Part shown: piece by piece, positions 15,947-24,701 of the stretch
Layout: every line of letters begins with the position of its first letter
Numbering within the stretch: position 1 is the first letter of the stretch
Assembly (NCBI GenBank): GCA_036502025.1
Contig: DASXZJ010000029.1
Span: forward strand, 1-64,000
Length of the DNA stretch: 64,000 nucleotides
Direction of reading: 5' to 3'
Origin: Bog-473 sp036502025
Lineage (GTDB): Bacteria; Actinomycetota; Acidimicrobiia; Acidimicrobiales; RAAP-2
The notes under the pieces: generated by a model
Seen by the model: the letters and a program-made list of their open reading frames with translations, nothing else
What the model was told of the DNA's origin: nothing
Databases searched by the model: none
Position numbers and translations under genes: made by a program

Positions 15947-16076
15947 TTCGGGGGACGGCCGGGTCGGGCCTGGGGGGCTTGGGGCTGGTTCTTGGCGATC
16001 AGCGACGAGTTCGTGGCGTGACCGACGTCTCTACTTCGTGTTCGACGCGAGAAGACAACGAGGCGGACCGATCGCC

Positions 16077-16280
16077 ATGTCTATGTACCTGCAAACGTCC
16101 GTGGCGGAGTGCCGGCAGGATGATCTGCGGCGGAGCGCCGCCCGGCACCGCTTGGTGGCCGAGGCCCGACGCGCCGGCCAATCCGTTCGGGCGCCATCGG
16201 GTCGCTCGCGGCGCCGGTTGAACCGATCGGGCGCCACTGGTCGCCGGGTCCGGCCTGTCCGAACACTGCGGGCCGCGTAG
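16077..16280 (+). CDS. Small basic hypothetical protein
   Basis: 67 aa. The first part MSMYLQTSVAECRQDDLRRS then AARHRLVAEARRA is a charged amphipathic helix of a type often seen in short actinobacterial proteins (N-terminal MxxYLQ, then Arg/Ala-rich helix). The rest is Arg-rich and low complexity. No strong ribosome site (GAGGCGGA at poor spacing). It sits alone between dinB and a convergent DUF2332 gene. Could be a real small gene or chance ORF in GC-rich DNA. Confidence 0.45.
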   Translation: MSMYLQTSVAECRQDDLRRSAARHRLVAEARRAGQSVRAPSGRSRRRLNRSGATGRRVRPVRTLRAA

Positions 16281-16300
16281 CCGTCCGGTCGTGGTGAAAG

Positions 16301-17479
16301 TCAGACCCGACCGCTCGGCGTGACGTCGCGGGCTTCGGGTCGGCGCGGCGGCCACCAGCGCAGCCAGCGGCCGTGTGGATGCAGGTCGGCCAGCCGAATT
16401 GGGGACGAGGGGCGGCCCGCCACCGGGAAGTGAAGGTAGACCAGGGCGGTGGCCAGATCCGAGGTCGGACCCGGTTCGGGACTGGGAGGTGTCGGCAGGC
16501 CCGGCGTCTCCGCGAAGGCTTCGGCGTAGAGGTAGTGGACCGGCCGATCCGCCGCCAAGGCCGCGACGGCGTCGACCAGCTCGCGTTGGCGATCCTCGGT
16601 GAGATAGGCGGCGACCCAGGAGTGGAACACCACCAGCGGATGACCGGGCGCCACGGTGGCCGCCACCGCCGCCAGGTCGTCGACCATGTCGCCGGGGTGG
16701 AGGGTCGGCCGGGGGAGCGTGACGCGGGCGACATCGATGGCGGCCCGCAGTCGCTCGAAACGCTCGACTTGGTCCGGCCACGCGCAGGCCAGCAGCCAGC
16801 GCCCGCCGTCTTCTGTGGTGGGATCGACCGGCGACGCATCGAGGCCGGCCCGTGCCACCAGCGCGGGCGGATGGTCGAACGGCGGCAGGTCGGCCAGTTC
16901 CCCGCGCACCGCGCACTCCAGGGTGACGCCCGACGTGGGGTCGCCCGCTTCTTCGATGGTCCCGTCGGAACGTTGCCGGTACAGGTAGTGGAAGTGATCG
17001 AAGAGCAGGTTGAGGCCGGCCGAGGTCCCCAGGTCGAGCAGCGCCATCGGCAACCCGTTGGTGTCGGGGGCCGTGATGGCGCAGAGGGCCGGCAGGAGCG
17101 CGGCGCAGCGACCGACCTCGTTGGTCTGGGTGCGGCGCGTGGCGAGGAGATCGAGCAGGGCCGGCCGGTGCTCGAGACAGAAGCGGCTGAAGACGGGCCC
17201 GACATCGGCGGCCGGTGGCGCGAACGGGCGGCCGAAGGCGAGCGCCACCGTGTCGTAGTAGCGAGCCAGCTCGTGGTCGGTGCCGCCCAGGAGGAGGTAG
17301 TGGACGGCCGCCAGCAGAAGGTTGGGCCGGCGCTGGTCGGGCGGGGCCTCGCCCATGAGGGCCAGCAAACCGGGATCGTCGGCCACCTGCCGGCAGATGG
17401 CGGCGTAGGTCATGGCGCCGTCGCGCTCGACACTGGCGGCGAACTCCCGGAACTGCTCGGGCAGCTCCACCCCGGTCAC
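16301..17479 (-). CDS. DUF2332-family protein
   Basis: 392 aa from the GTG at 17479 (VTGVELPEQFREFAAS). Landmarks: YYDTVALAFGRPFA, a glycine-rich LLDLGTSAGLNLLFDHF that resembles a SAM-binding loop, and a C-terminal HPLVVFHSWVAAYL ... RPVHYLYAE. The family is mainly actinobacterial and uncharacterised; the Rossmann-like motif suggests a methyltransferase-type fold (inference). The start lies 4 nt from the sortase stop, so both are one operon. Confidence 0.8.
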   Translation of the reverse strand: MTGVELPEQFREFAASVERDGAMTYAAICRQVADDPGLLALMGEAPPDQRRPNLLLAAVHYLLLGGTDHELARYYDTVALAFGRPFAPPAADVGPVFSRFCLEHRPALLDLLATRRTQTNEVGRCAALLPALCAITAPDTNGLPMALLDLGTSAGLNLLFDHFHYLYRQRSDGTIEEAGDPTSGVTLECAVRGELADLPPFDHPPALVARAGLDASPVDPTTEDGGRWLLACAWPDQVERFERLRAAIDVARVTLPRPTLHPGDMVDDLAAVAATVAPGHPLVVFHSWVAAYLTEDRQRELVDAVAALAADRPVHYLYAEAFAETPGLPTPPSPEPGPTSDLATALVYLHFPVAGRPSSPIRLADLHPHGRWLRWWPPRRPEARDVTPSGRV

Positions 17480-17483
17480 CGGG

Positions 17484-18383
17484 TCAGAAGCTGGCCGGCA
17501 GCAGCGGGGAGATGGCGTTGAAGAAGACGTAGAGGAGGACCAGGAGGGCCACGATCCCACCGCTGTAGATGAACCAGCGCCTGGGGCGGAACCGGTGTGC
17601 GGCCAGCAGGACTATCGCGCCGGCCGCCGCGACCGCGAGCCCCCACAGGATCGCGGTGAGGAGCTCGCCGTTCGAGTTGCCGGCGAGGTCGTCGCTCTGC
17701 GGTTTCCCGGGCCGGCCCGCGGGCAGGCCCGAATTCGGGAAGAGCTGCGAGTGCGCCAGCTTGGCGAAGACGACCAGCCTGCTCGACGCGCTGAAGCGCG
17801 GGTTACAGGTGGTGAGAGTGAGGTAGGCCCCGAAGGCGTTCTTGAGCACCGTGCCGTCCGAAGGCGAGACCACCTGGGTGCGCACGGTGTCGTAAACGAA
17901 GATGCCCTGGAAGGTGGTGAGGACGACGTCGTCGCCAGCCTTGAGCTCGTTGAGGTTGTAGAAGGGGTGCCCATACGTCGTGCGGTGCCCGGCGATGGAT
18001 GCGTTGCCTGCCTGTCCGGGCAGGGGCGTCCCGGTGTAGTGCCCGGGCCCCTTGCGCAGGTCCTGGGTGTTGGTACCTTCGACCACCACCTGGTTGATGC
18101 CGATCTTGGGTATGCGGATCTCTCCGACCGGCTTGCCCTCGCTCGGGGCGACGGTGGTGGCCGCGACCATCGGGGGACCAGTCGGGAGCTTGTCCAGGGC
18201 GGCGGCCTCGGCCAGCGCCCGCTTCACCTCGTTGTTCTTCGCCTCGTGCTCGAGCGTGGTGCGCAGGCCGCCTTGTGTGTGCGCCTCCTGGAGGGTGGTA
18301 CCGAAGATCTGGTAGACGGCGAAGAGGAGGATGACGATCCCGGCCCCGATGAGGACCTTCCCGACAATACCGACGACGCGCAT
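17484..18383 (-). CDS. Class E sortase
   Basis: 299 aa. N-terminal membrane helix (about 5-27), sortase core with catalytic His in SIAGHRTTYG, catalytic Cys in LTLTTCNPRFSASSRLVV and the Arg of SSRL. C-terminal tail has two more hydrophobic stretches (about 236-258, 272-293), a topology seen in some class E sortases. These enzymes attach LAXTG-type proteins to peptidoglycan. No substrate with such a sorting signal is seen in the window. It lies directly downstream of an L,D-transpeptidase, making a cell-wall block. Confidence 0.9.
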   Translation of the reverse strand: MRVVGIVGKVLIGAGIVILLFAVYQIFGTTLQEAHTQGGLRTTLEHEAKNNEVKRALAEAAALDKLPTGPPMVAATTVAPSEGKPVGEIRIPKIGINQVVVEGTNTQDLRKGPGHYTGTPLPGQAGNASIAGHRTTYGHPFYNLNELKAGDDVVLTTFQGIFVYDTVRTQVVSPSDGTVLKNAFGAYLTLTTCNPRFSASSRLVVFAKLAHSQLFPNSGLPAGRPGKPQSDDLAGNSNGELLTAILWGLAVAAAGAIVLLAAHRFRPRRWFIYSGGIVALLVLLYVFFNAISPLLPASF

Positions 18384-18431
18384 TGGGGACAGACACTAGG
18401 TCGGGCGCCCTATTCCGCTCGGGCAGGCCGC

Positions 18432-19586
18432 CTACTGGACCGTGACCAGCGTCCCGAGCGGGGTGAGCGGGTAGACCGCGGCCGCGTTGGCGATCGGCAT
18501 CTCGACGCAGCCGTCGCTCTGGGGATACCCGTAGCCGCCCCGGACGAAGCCATGCAGGGCGTCGCCGCCGTGGAAGTAGCTGACCCAGCGGATGCCCGGG
18601 TCGACGTACTTGGAGCCGTCGGGGTTGGTGCCGCTCATGGTGGTCACCGTGTAGCGGGCGAAGACCGGCCACGTCCCGTTCTCGGTCGGGGCCCCGGGGA
18701 CCCCGGTGTTGACCGGAGTGGTGTAGACCACGTTGCCGTTCTCGAAGACGGTCGCCTTCTCGGGCAGGGACTGGCTCACCAGCACGTAGTCGTAGGGGAA
18801 CGCGTTCCCGTGGCCGGTCTGCACGTCGGCCAGGAGGTCACTCCATACGGCGGGGCCGGCCTGCCCGTCGGTCTTGAGTCCGTGCTGGGCCTCGAAGTTC
18901 ATGACGGCACCGGTGGTGATCACGTTGTCGGTCCCGGGTGTCCATAGTGAGGTCAGCGCGGCGGCCTGGTTGATCCAGCGCCAGGCGAAGGTGCCGACCT
19001 GGTCGTTGCCCTCCTGGGACGGCGACGTCACCGGGGCGGACGCGGTGAAGGTCAGGGGCAGGTAGCCCAGCTCGGCCAGCAGTTGCTGCAGGCGCAGGAT
19101 GGAACCCTGGGCCACGGTGAAGGACGCGGTCACCGTCTGGGCCAGATGCTGCCCGCGCGAACCCACCACGCCGTCGAGGCCGCCGGGGACGGTGATGGTC
19201 TCGGTGGCGCCGGGCACCAGGGGGCCGGTCGCCTGGTACTGCAGCCAGGAGGCAGAGAGCACCGACCACTGACCGGCCACGGGTGGGTTGAGGGTGGGCA
19301 TCGGGCTGCCCGGCGCCAGGTCGGTCGAGAACTGCACCGAGATGGTCGACCCGGCCGCGATGCCGGTCCCGGTGGGCGACGTGGACAGGACCGTCAGAGG
19401 AGTGGGAGGCGGGGTCGAGGCGGCCGAAGCTGGTGCGTCGGGGCGTTGGGTGAGGATCACCACGCCGGCGGCGGCCACGGCTACCGCCACGGCGCAGGCG
19501 CTCACGATCCACCAGAGGCGCCGGCGACGCCCCTCCGGTTGCTCGACGGGTTGCTCGGTGCCCTCGGTGTCGTGCCCTTCCGCCAT
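18432..19586 (-). CDS. L,D-transpeptidase with N-terminal membrane anchor
   Basis: 384 aa. Residues 1-22 are cytoplasmic, followed by a membrane helix (LWWIVSACAVAVAVAAAGVV), an Ig-like domain (about 60-150), a peptidoglycan-binding-like region (AVMNFEAQHGLKTDG) and the C-terminal YkuD domain with HGFVRGGYGYPQSDGCVEM: catalytic His and Cys in S-D-G-C. It makes 3-3 crosslinks or attaches proteins in peptidoglycan. The YkuD domain follows the linker without the usual gap. It is upstream of the sortase by 48 nt. Confidence 0.9.
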   Translation of the reverse strand: MAEGHDTEGTEQPVEQPEGRRRRLWWIVSACAVAVAVAAAGVVILTQRPDAPASAASTPPPTPLTVLSTSPTGTGIAAGSTISVQFSTDLAPGSPMPTLNPPVAGQWSVLSASWLQYQATGPLVPGATETITVPGGLDGVVGSRGQHLAQTVTASFTVAQGSILRLQQLLAELGYLPLTFTASAPVTSPSQEGNDQVGTFAWRWINQAAALTSLWTPGTDNVITTGAVMNFEAQHGLKTDGQAGPAVWSDLLADVQTGHGNAFPYDYVLVSQSLPEKATVFENGNVVYTTPVNTGVPGAPTENGTWPVFARYTVTTMSGTNPDGSKYVDPGIRWVSYFHGGDALHGFVRGGYGYPQSDGCVEMPIANAAAVYPLTPLGTLVTVQ

Positions 19587-19618
19587 AACACACGGATTCT
19601 ACCAGCGGTTTTCGTGTT

Positions 19619-21973
19619 CTATGGGCTCAAGGCGGCCCATATGGCCGCGGTGACCTCGTCGAGCCGGTCCGGGTCGGTCACCTTCCCACCGGCCGCCTCC
19701 TGCACGTAGAAGGCGTCGACCACGAACTCCCCCAGGGTGGAGACCCGCGCCGAAACGACATCGAGGCGGGCGTCGAAGAGCGCCCGGGTGATGCGGTGCA
19801 ATAGCCCGATCTCATCGGGTGCCCGGACCTCGAGCACGGAGGCACTCTCCGAGGCGTCGTTGTCCACGGTCACGTCGGTGTCGAGCAGATGGGCGGCCGA
19901 CCGCCGACGGGTCGGGTACTGGCGCTCCCGTTCGGACAGCCGGTCGCCGATGGCCAGGCGGTCGGCCAGCACGGCGGCCAGGTCCTCCCGGAGGCGGGCG
20001 GTGTCGGGCCAGGTGCCCCGGGCCACCTCCACCGTGAACGCTTCGACGGCCACGCCGTTCTCACCGCTCACGTTGGCCGCCCGCACGTCCATGCCGTGCA
20101 GGGCCAGTGCTCCGGCGACCGAGGACAGCATGCCCGGCCGGTCGGGCGCGGTCACCACCACCCGTGGCGGTTCCAGCGACACCGCGGGCAGTCCGCTCGC
20201 CCGCACCTCGTCCATCATCTGGCGGTAGGCGGGTGGAATCGGAGCCGGACCGCTGGGCGCACTCTCCCCCGAGAGTTCTCGTTCGGCCCGCGCCACCAGG
20301 TCGGCCACCAGACCCGCCTTCCACGACCCCCAGGCCGAAGGGCCGGTGGCACGGCTGTCGGCCTCGGTCAGCGCGGCGAGGAGATGCAACGTCACCAGGT
20401 CACCGGCGGCCCGGGCCACCCGGGACACCGTCGCCGGGTCATCGAGGTCGCGGCGGGTGGCGGTGTCGGGGAGCAGGAGGTGATAGCGCACCAGGTCCAC
20501 CAGGATGGCCACGTCGTCGGGCTCGAAGCCCATGCGGGTCGCCATGCGAGCGACGACCTCCATACCGACCTCGGTGTGATCGCCGGGAAAGCCCTTTCCT
20601 ATGTCGTGCAGGAGCGCACCGACCAGCAGCAGGTCCGGCCGCTCGACGCTCGCCGTGAGCTCCGACGCCAGCGCGGCGGTCTCGAGGAGATGCCGGTCGA
20701 CGGTGAAGGTGTGGTAGGCGTTGCGCTGGGGTTTGTTGCGCACGGCGGCCCACTCGGGCAGGAGGCGGACCAGCAGGCCGTGCTGGTCGAGCGATTCGGC
20801 TTTGTCGACGGCCGGCCTGCCCGCGGCGAGCAGGCGTACCAGAGCCACGCGCACCGTGATGGGCCACGGGTCCTTCGGCGGCGGCATACGGTCGGCCAAC
20901 CGGTGCAGCGAGCCCTTGGCGATGGGACGGTCGAGCTCGGCGGCCGCCGCGGCCAGCCGGAAGGCCAGGGAGGCATCGTCGGAGACGGCCGCGTTGGCGG
21001 CGAGGGCGACCTCGCCGCTCTGCTCCACCAGATCGGGCTCGAGCGCCACCGGGCGGATGTCGGTGTCGGATTTCGGATGGCCGCGGCGGAAGCGGCGCCG
21101 GGACGGGGGCGTGGGTTCCCAGAGCCGGCGACGGCGCCAGACGTCGTCGCTCACCCAGGCGATCTGCCGACCGGCCGACGAGACGGCCGCCATCAATGCG
21201 TCGGCATCGGCGAAGGCCAGGGCCGCCGCCACCTGGTCCTGATCCTGGAGGAGTAAGCGGTCCTGTTCGCGGTCGGCGATGCGGTGCAACTCCACGCGGA
21301 CCCGCGTCAGGAGCGCGGTGGCGGCGTCGAGCGAGGACAGGTCGGCGTACTCGGCCAGCAGCGGGGCGTAGAGCGAGATGGCCCGCACCACGCCGACGTC
21401 GCGCAGGCCCCCGTGACTCTCTTTGAGGTCGGGCTCGAGGAGGAAGGCCACGTCGCCAGCCGCCTTGCGCCGATCGGCCATCTGCGTCTCGAGGGCCGGC
21501 ACGAACGAGCGGCCCAGGTGGTCGCGCCAGGCCTCCCCGGCCTTCTCGATCAGGGGCACGCCCACTCTCGGCTCGCCCCACACGAGCCGGGCGTCAAGCA
21601 GTCCGAGCGCCACCCGGGCGTCGTCGGCGGCGGCCTCGAGGACCTCGGAGGGGCGCCGCACCGAGTGGTCGAGGTGGACCCCCTCGTCCCAGACGGGATA
21701 CCAGATGGCATCGGCCACGGACTTGATGTCCCGGTGCCCGTCGTGGACCAGTACCACATCGAGGTCGCTGTAAGGGCAGAGCGAGCCGCGTCCGTAACCG
21801 CCCACGGCCAGTAGGGCCAGATGGCGCTTGGAGTCGCCGGCCACCCGTTCGGCCAGGTCAGAGAGCCATTTGTCCGCTTCGACGGCGTAGGCCCGGCAGA
21901 AATCGTCACCCTGCAGGTCGGCCTGCGCCAGGAGGCTGCGGCGTCTCTCGCGGAGTGACGCTTCAGCAGCCAT
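19619..21973 (-). CDS. glnD: [Protein-PII] uridylyltransferase / uridylyl-removing enzyme
   Basis: 784 aa, somewhat shorter than E. coli GlnD. Nucleotidyltransferase motif GGYGRGSLCPYSDLDVV at about 58-73, HD domain with LLVGALLHDIGKGFPGDHTE near 450, and two C-terminal ACT domains (VVVTAPDRPGMLSSVAGAL and EVRAPDEIGLLHRITRALF) that sense glutamine. It modifies and demodifies PII proteins in nitrogen control. glnK/amtB are not adjacent here. Divergent from a small membrane protein gene with 23 bp between starts. Confidence 0.95.
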   Translation of the reverse strand: MAAEASLRERRRSLLAQADLQGDDFCRAYAVEADKWLSDLAERVAGDSKRHLALLAVGGYGRGSLCPYSDLDVVLVHDGHRDIKSVADAIWYPVWDEGVHLDHSVRRPSEVLEAAADDARVALGLLDARLVWGEPRVGVPLIEKAGEAWRDHLGRSFVPALETQMADRRKAAGDVAFLLEPDLKESHGGLRDVGVVRAISLYAPLLAEYADLSSLDAATALLTRVRVELHRIADREQDRLLLQDQDQVAAALAFADADALMAAVSSAGRQIAWVSDDVWRRRRLWEPTPPSRRRFRRGHPKSDTDIRPVALEPDLVEQSGEVALAANAAVSDDASLAFRLAAAAAELDRPIAKGSLHRLADRMPPPKDPWPITVRVALVRLLAAGRPAVDKAESLDQHGLLVRLLPEWAAVRNKPQRNAYHTFTVDRHLLETAALASELTASVERPDLLLVGALLHDIGKGFPGDHTEVGMEVVARMATRMGFEPDDVAILVDLVRYHLLLPDTATRRDLDDPATVSRVARAAGDLVTLHLLAALTEADSRATGPSAWGSWKAGLVADLVARAERELSGESAPSGPAPIPPAYRQMMDEVRASGLPAVSLEPPRVVVTAPDRPGMLSSVAGALALHGMDVRAANVSGENGVAVEAFTVEVARGTWPDTARLREDLAAVLADRLAIGDRLSERERQYPTRRRSAAHLLDTDVTVDNDASESASVLEVRAPDEIGLLHRITRALFDARLDVVSARVSTLGEFVVDAFYVQEAAGGKVTDPDRLDEVTAAIWAALSP

Positions 21974-21996
21974 GGCGGGAACGTAGCATTGGGTCC

Positions 21997-22206
21997 GTGA
22001 GCAAAGACGTAAGCAGACGAGAGAGCAACAGCCCCGTATCCTTCACCCACGTCGCCGCCATGGTGGGCGTCGGTGTCGTCGGGGCCATCGTCGCCTTCTG
22101 GATCCTGAGCAGCATCGCCGGCATCATCTTCTTCTTCATCAAGATTGCCGCCGTGATCGCCCTCATCTCAGGCGCCTTCTGGGTCGTCGCTCGTTTAAGG
22201 AGATAG
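21997..22206 (+). CDS. Small membrane protein, two helices
   Basis: 69 aa from the GTG at 21997 (MSKDVSRRESNSPVSFTHVA). Two hydrophobic segments (AAMVGVGVVGAIVAFWIL and IIFFFIKIAAVIALISGAFW) end in a basic RLRR tail. The start leaves 23 bp to the divergent glnD. No known family. It ends 34 bp before tRNA-Cys. Confidence 0.65.
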   Translation: MSKDVSRRESNSPVSFTHVAAMVGVGVVGAIVAFWILSSIAGIIFFFIKIAAVIALISGAFWVVARLRR

Positions 22207-22240
22207 GGACCGGCCACTAGGCTGACCGCCTCATTGTCAC

Positions 22241-22315
22241 GGCGGCGTGGCCGAGTGGTTTAGGCAGGGGCCTGCAAAGCCCCGTACGTGAGTTCGATTC
22301 TCACCGCCGCCTCCA
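22241..22315 (+). tRNA. tRNA-Cys(GCA), CCA encoded
   Basis: 75 nt, including encoded CCA. Acceptor stem GGCGGCG pairs with CGCCGCC (22305-22311). Anticodon stem GGGGC/GCCCC encloses loop CTGCAAA with anticodon GCA at 22274-22276. T arm GTGAG-TTCGATT-CTCAC is perfect. Its 3' part is repeated at 27235-27281, marking it as the integration site of the island that follows. Confidence 0.97.
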
Positions 22316-22317
22316 GG
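22271..22317 (+). repeat. attL-type direct repeat (tRNA-Cys 3' half)
   Basis: This 47-bp stretch from the anticodon arm to just past CCA recurs at 27235-27281 with a single change (C at 22282, T at 27246). The last 35 bp are identical. The pair bounds the island. Confidence 0.93.
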
Positions 22318-22375
22318 TGTTCGGGCAGGTAGACCCTGACTTCACGTTCCGTGGTGCATTCGGCACAGTTTCTCC

Positions 22376-22394
22376 ATGCCACCGTGATGCCACA
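22376..22394. repeat. Left arm-type repeat pair of the island
   Basis: Two ATGCCAC heptamers start at 22376 and 22387, exactly 11 bp apart, about one helical turn. The 19-bp unit recurs at 27122-27140 with one mismatch. Tyrosine integrases bind such arm sites beside the core, so this is a likely P-arm site. Confidence 0.6.
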
Positions 22395-22399
22395 GCTCC

Positions 22400-22888
22400 C
22401 TACGCACGGCTACGCACGGGAGGGGACCCAGTCGCACTCTGCGCCGCGCTGATCACGTCGTCGAGATAGTCCGCGATGGCCTTGCTCCGCTCCGGCGTGG
22501 CGTGCTGATAGCGGAGCGCCGCCACGTGCGAGGAATGGCCGATGGCCGCCATCAGCTCCCGCAGCGTGACGTTGGGGTTCCGGGCGATGACCGTGGCGGC
22601 ATGATGCCGGAGGTCGTGGGGACGCACTCCCTCCAACCCCACGGCGCCACAGGCGTCCTTCCAGGCGTGCGAGAGGTCCTGGCGCCGGAGGGGGAGACCC
22701 GTCTCGCGGGTGAAGACCGGCGCGTCGACGTCGGGACCGACGCACAACCCGAGGTGCGCTTGCAAGACATTGTGTCGGCTCGACGACGACACGGAGATTT
22801 TGGCGAGAACCGCAACGCTCAGACCTCCTGACTCGTTCGCCGGGACTGCGACAGGTGGCACTCGAAGCGCGGCAGACTGAAACGCCAA
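22400..22888 (-). pseudogene. Tyrosine recombinase (integrase) fragment, catalytic domain only
   Basis: About 162 aa. The C-terminal catalytic half is recognisable: RPHDLRHHAATVIA (HxLR), AAIGHSSHVAALRYQHA with the GHSS motif and the catalytic Tyr. The arm-binding and core-binding domains and the first active-site Arg region are missing; the first 40 residues look unrelated. It points at the tRNA, as integrases usually do at attL. Probably non-functional on its own. Confidence 0.8.
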
Positions 22889-22956
22889 CCTAAGAAGTTC
22901 TGCAGATTCATCCAGCTTGTCAACAAAAGGCAGGCCGTCGGACGTTTACTTAGAAG

Positions 22957-23478
22957 GTGAACCCCCACAAACAGACCTACGGCGACGACGGGGAGTTTGA
23001 GGACTTCGGCAAGCTCATGCTGCCTCGGATCATCGCGCTGGCCTTCAGCGTCACGCGAGACAGGTGCGATGCTGAAGATGTCGCTATCGAGACCTTGGCG
23101 AGAGCATTTCTGAAGTGGCCAAAGCTCAGAGGGGATGAGTGGCGAGAAGGATGGGCACTTCGGGTTGCCGCCAACCAGTCAATCGACATCCTTCGAGCTC
23201 GGCAGCGGGAGCAAAAGAGCATCCAATGGACCGAGGACCCTGGATACGCCTCCGACCCTGCTGAGTTTCCGAGTGCCCTCCGCGGCCTTCCCCGCCGTCA
23301 ACAACAAGTAGTCGTCCTTCGGTTCTATGGCGACCTCTCCTACGCCGATATTGCCAGTCGGCTTCGTATCTCGGAGGGCTCGGTGAAGAGACACCTGCAC
23401 CGTGGACTCGCCGCTTTGCGCAAGGACTTTGGTAGTGAAGATGGAAGTGGAGGCTCTCATGTCCATTACGCATTGTGA
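22957..23478 (+). CDS. ECF-type RNA polymerase sigma factor
   Basis: 173 aa from a GTG. Region 2 (about 15-85) includes DAEDVAIETLARAFLKWPKL and ALRVAANQSIDILRARQRE; region 4 (about 110-160) includes LPRRQQQVVVLRFYGDLSYADIA and SVKRHLHRGLAAL. The pattern is the SigE-like actinobacterial ECF group. The ribosome site is weak (AGAAGG). It overlaps its downstream partner by 20 nt, so the two are coupled. The signal sensed is unknown. Confidence 0.88.
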   Translation: MNPHKQTYGDDGEFEDFGKLMLPRIIALAFSVTRDRCDAEDVAIETLARAFLKWPKLRGDEWREGWALRVAANQSIDILRARQREQKSIQWTEDPGYASDPAEFPSALRGLPRRQQQVVVLRFYGDLSYADIASRLRISEGSVKRHLHRGLAALRKDFGSEDGSGGSHVHYAL

Positions 23479-24118
23479 AGTTCCTGGGCAACGATCGCCT
23501 GACCAGATCATTACGGCCGCCCAAGAGCGAGCAAGCGCCCTCAGAAAGGCACGTGACAAGCGCTGGATGCTGACTGTGGTCGCCTTCCTAGCCATAGGGA
23601 TAGCGGCGGCTGGAGTCGACCTGTTGTCGCCATCGGCGGGCTCAAATGGACTTCCATCTGGGCAAAATGCGGATGCCTCAGGGCGTATCCAGCCGCCCAG
23701 CGTTCCAGTTGGCGCAGGCTGGTCAGCGGCCGAACCGGCCGTAGCGCCGTCGATCGTCGCGCAATATGGCGAGTGGATGCCCCTGATCACGTCGTCTCTG
23801 AAGGTGTTTGAGCATATGACTCAGGGTGACAAGACCGTCGCGCTTCGATCGATCGATGGCAACGACAGCCAGAGCTTGAACCTCACACAGGGGCCTCACG
23901 CCGGATCGAGCGTCACGATTGAGTCGTTAGACGGACTTCTCTCAGCTCGTGGAGCGACATGGACGATGGCGGCGACATCGCAGCAGCCGTTCAATGAAGG
24001 TGGAGCAGTCACTTTCCTGAGCCAAACCGGAGATGTTGTCCTCGTCTCGCTCGTGGGATCGCCAAGCAATCCGTATTCAGCCACCGTGGCGAGGTGGTCA
24101 AATGGACTGGCCCCGTAG
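23459..24118 (+). CDS. Single-pass membrane protein, putative anti-sigma partner of the upstream ECF factor
   Basis: 219 aa from the ATG at 23459, which has GGAGG at 5 nt spacing inside the sigma gene. A cytoplasmic N-terminus of about 35 residues is followed by a membrane helix (WMLTVVAFLAIGIAAAGVDL), a Ser/Pro linker and an outer domain (about 75-219) with alternating beta-like segments (TVALRSIDGNDSQSLNLTQG). No zinc-binding anti-sigma motif (HxxxCxxC) is seen. Role as anti-sigma or sensor is inferred from coupling and topology. Confidence 0.72.
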   Translation: MSITHCEVPGQRSPDQIITAAQERASALRKARDKRWMLTVVAFLAIGIAAAGVDLLSPSAGSNGLPSGQNADASGRIQPPSVPVGAGWSAAEPAVAPSIVAQYGEWMPLITSSLKVFEHMTQGDKTVALRSIDGNDSQSLNLTQGPHAGSSVTIESLDGLLSARGATWTMAATSQQPFNEGGAVTFLSQTGDVVLVSLVGSPSNPYSATVARWSNGLAP

Positions 24119-24204
24119 CGGACCGTGGGCCGCGACGTCGCCTGTCTCATGGCTTCAGTCCCAACGATGAACCAATCCACTCAGTTGGGAGTCACAATCT
24201 AGGT

Positions 24205-24662
24205 ATGCGAAAGTTGGGCTTTCTGCTCGTCGTCCTCTTTGGCGTTGGTTCGATCACGATGCTGGCCTCTGGGGTTGCCGGAGGCGAAGCCAAGACAGGT
24301 GTCGCAACGGGTCGAGCCGTTGCGTGCACGGGACCGGTGACCATATCGATTGCCAACCTCAGCGTCTATCGGGGGGCACTCTCGTTCGCCGGGCCTCAGT
24401 TCCCACCGGTTCGACGTTTCACTTCGTTCTCGCGGCGGGCACCTACGTCATCTCAAATCAAGGTCGTCCGGGACGATACGTAGGGAGCAAGCCTTTTCGG
24501 GTGCGTTCAGGGCACACCACCTACGTCAAGTCAGGAACTACTGCAAATGATCGCACTGCACGACCGTTGGGTCGGTTCGAAAAGATCGTGGGGTGTCTCC
24601 GTTGGCCGGAACAAGGAGCACTCCTGACCCGTAGATACCGCACCTCGAAAAAGGTGCCTTGA
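24205..24662 (+). pseudogene. Small secreted protein gene broken by a frameshift in a G6 run
   Basis: The frame opens with a good signal peptide (MRKLGFLLVVLFGVGSITML) and continues through ACTGPVTISIANLSVYRG. After the G run at 24371-24376 the in-frame reading turns to nonsense and stops at 24483. Reading with one extra G gives GGTLVRRASVPTGSTFHFVL then AAGTYVISNQGRPGRYVG, a plausible continuation ending at 24662. That outer part looks like a beta-sandwich of the kind found in small secreted actinobacterial proteins. Either a real mutation, phase variation, or a sequencing error in the homopolymer. Confidence 0.65.
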
Positions 24663-24701
24663 CCTAGAGCCGAGCTAGAGGTTGCTTCGCCCCGTGATTG
24701 G

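Noticed and set aside
15946..16076. Longer start for the 67-aa protein from inside dinB
   Set aside because: It would share dinB coding sequence in another frame and give a Pro/Arg-rich leader typical of shadow translation.
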